DNA from: an uncultured Nitratifractor sp.
Lineage (GTDB): Bacteria; Campylobacterota; Campylobacteria; Campylobacterales; Sulfurovaceae
Length of the DNA: 43,459 bases
Direction: 5' to 3'
NCBI GenBank assembly: GCA_947311565.1
Contig: CAMZLH010000036.1
Coordinates: 1-43,459, forward strand
Shown here one piece after another: positions 42,879 to 43,459 of the stretch (position 1 is the stretch's first letter; every line of letters starts with the position of its first letter). Position numbers and translations under genes: made by a program. The notes beneath the pieces were generated by a model. It ran no database searches, was not told where the DNA came from, and saw only the letters and a list, made by a program, of their open reading frames with translations.

Positions 42879-42886
42879 GAGTTTAT

Positions 42887-43459
42887 ATGAATAAGTTAAT
42901 ATTTTTAATAGTTGCAGCAGCTACAATAGTGTTTGCTCAAAAACCAAGAGTATATGTTGCACTTGATCCACAAAATAATATAGCTAGCTTAGGTAAGCTA
43001 AAGATTATACTTGTAGCAGAGGCAAAAAAAGGTTCTAAATTTAAATTTCCTAAAATTAAAGATATTGGTGGGTATGGTGTAAAGGGTAGAGCAAAAGGAT
43101 CTGTATCGTATAGAATTGCAGAGGTAAAAGATAAAAAAGTTGCTTTAGTAAAGAGAACTTTAACTTTAACTATAGCTCCAGAGAAAAGTTTTGATATGCC
43201 ATCTTTCTCAGTATTTGTTAATAAAAAAGAGTATAAAAGTGTGCCATTTAGGGTCTCTGTTTTAGCTAAAAAGAGTTCAAGTAAGAAGAGTAGCAAAAAG
43301 AGGGTAGTAGTAAAAGAGAAGAAGAGCGAGAATATAACAAAAAAACCTAAAAATAGTAATGAGAGTAGTAAAATTAAGAAAGAGATAGTAGCAAAAGATA
43401 AAAAAGTAGTTAAAAAGCCTATAGTTAGTAAAACTACAGTAGAGGAGAAGGTAGAGGAG
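42887..43459 (+). CDS. batD: BatD N-terminal part (runs off the window)
   Basis: An open frame from ATG at 42887 to the window end, 191 residues so far, with AGGAG 7 bases upstream. Residues 1-17 are a signal peptide (VFA|QKP). Residues about 18-125 look like a beta-sandwich with the RVYVALDPQNNIASLGKLKIILVAEA opening seen in BatD proteins. From about 126 the chain turns Lys- and Ser-rich (KKSSSKKSSKKR and on), still open at the edge. It is the expected last Bat gene; full BatD proteins usually continue with more beta domains and a membrane anchor. Confidence 0.75.
   Translation, partial: MNKLIFLIVAAATIVFAQKPRVYVALDPQNNIASLGKLKIILVAEAKKGSKFKFPKIKDIGGYGVKGRAKGSVSYRIAEVKDKKVALVKRTLTLTIAPEKSFDMPSFSVFVNKKEYKSVPFRVSVLAKKSSSKKSSKKRVVVKEKKSENITKKPKNSNESSKIKKEIVAKDKKVVKKPIVSKTTVEEKVEE

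Noticed and set aside
42937-43296. A 119-codon minus-strand frame inside batD
   Set aside because: It is antisense to the batD frame that has a ribosome binding site and signal peptide and continues the Bat operon.

Overview
The window is an AT-rich, densely packed chromosomal segment of a member of the Campylobacterota (formerly Epsilonproteobacteria). The evidence is the gene families (short Mfd of about 990 residues, LuxS, monofunctional MnmC, an rpsP-khpA-rimM-trmD-rplS run), codon use dominated by A/T-ending codons, and promoters that look like a lone extended -10 box (TATAAT) without a clear -35. The genus cannot be fixed from sequence alone; a Sulfurimonas, Sulfurovum or Thiovulum-like lineage is possible. 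Nothing suggests a plasmid, prophage, transposon or CRISPR array.

Layout. 1-5.3 kb: the tail of an unidentified gene; radC (reverse strand, with unusual C-ending codons); the ammonium module amtB-glnK; and a reverse-strand cluster of an AraC regulator, a nucleoside-recognition membrane protein and an FAH-family hydrolase. 5.3-9.1 kb: luxS, a small NifX-like protein, mnmC, and an isolated secreted protein made of two tandem PPC-like repeats and a glycoside-hydrolase-like domain. 9.2-16.2 kb: the ribosome and tRNA maturation operon, then an ExbB-ExbD-TonB energy-transduction set with a TonB-dependent receptor and a six-helix membrane protein. 16.2-19.5 kb: radical SAM, HIT and prfB (reverse) diverging from panC. 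19.5-30 kb: peptidoglycan and division genes (ftsI reverse; ftsW-murG; pbp1A) around alaS, maf and an orphan ABC ATPase. 30-35 kb: tRNA-Asn, ribD, ubiE, an ATPase plus PIN-nuclease pair, and xseA. 35-43.5 kb: mfd and a MoxR-DUF58-BatABCD aerotolerance-type operon whose batD runs off the window end.

The parts most worth attention are: (1) a two-gene module of an ABC/AAA-type ATPase and a PIN nuclease, stitched by start/stop overlaps between ubiE and xseA, with the look of a PARIS- or Septu-like defence or toxin pair but carrying a PIN effector; (2) the murG-alaS intergenic region, which holds several perfect hairpins, one displaying a CU-rich anti-Shine-Dalgarno loop, and is a good candidate for an unannotated small RNA; (3) three clustered DnaA-box-like sites between pbp1A and tRNA-Asn; (4) a TonB whose periplasmic linker has no proline and is almost entirely Lys/Arg, echoed by Lys-rich tails in FtsI, BatC and BatD.

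Most genes fall into translationally coupled runs (overlaps of 1-17 bp). Several starts are best placed at non-ATG codons or downstream of the longest reading frame: panC (GTG), ribD (GTG), glnK (GTG), murG (GTG), moxR (TTG) and the ATPase gene. All functional calls rest on reading motifs by eye; no database search was possible.
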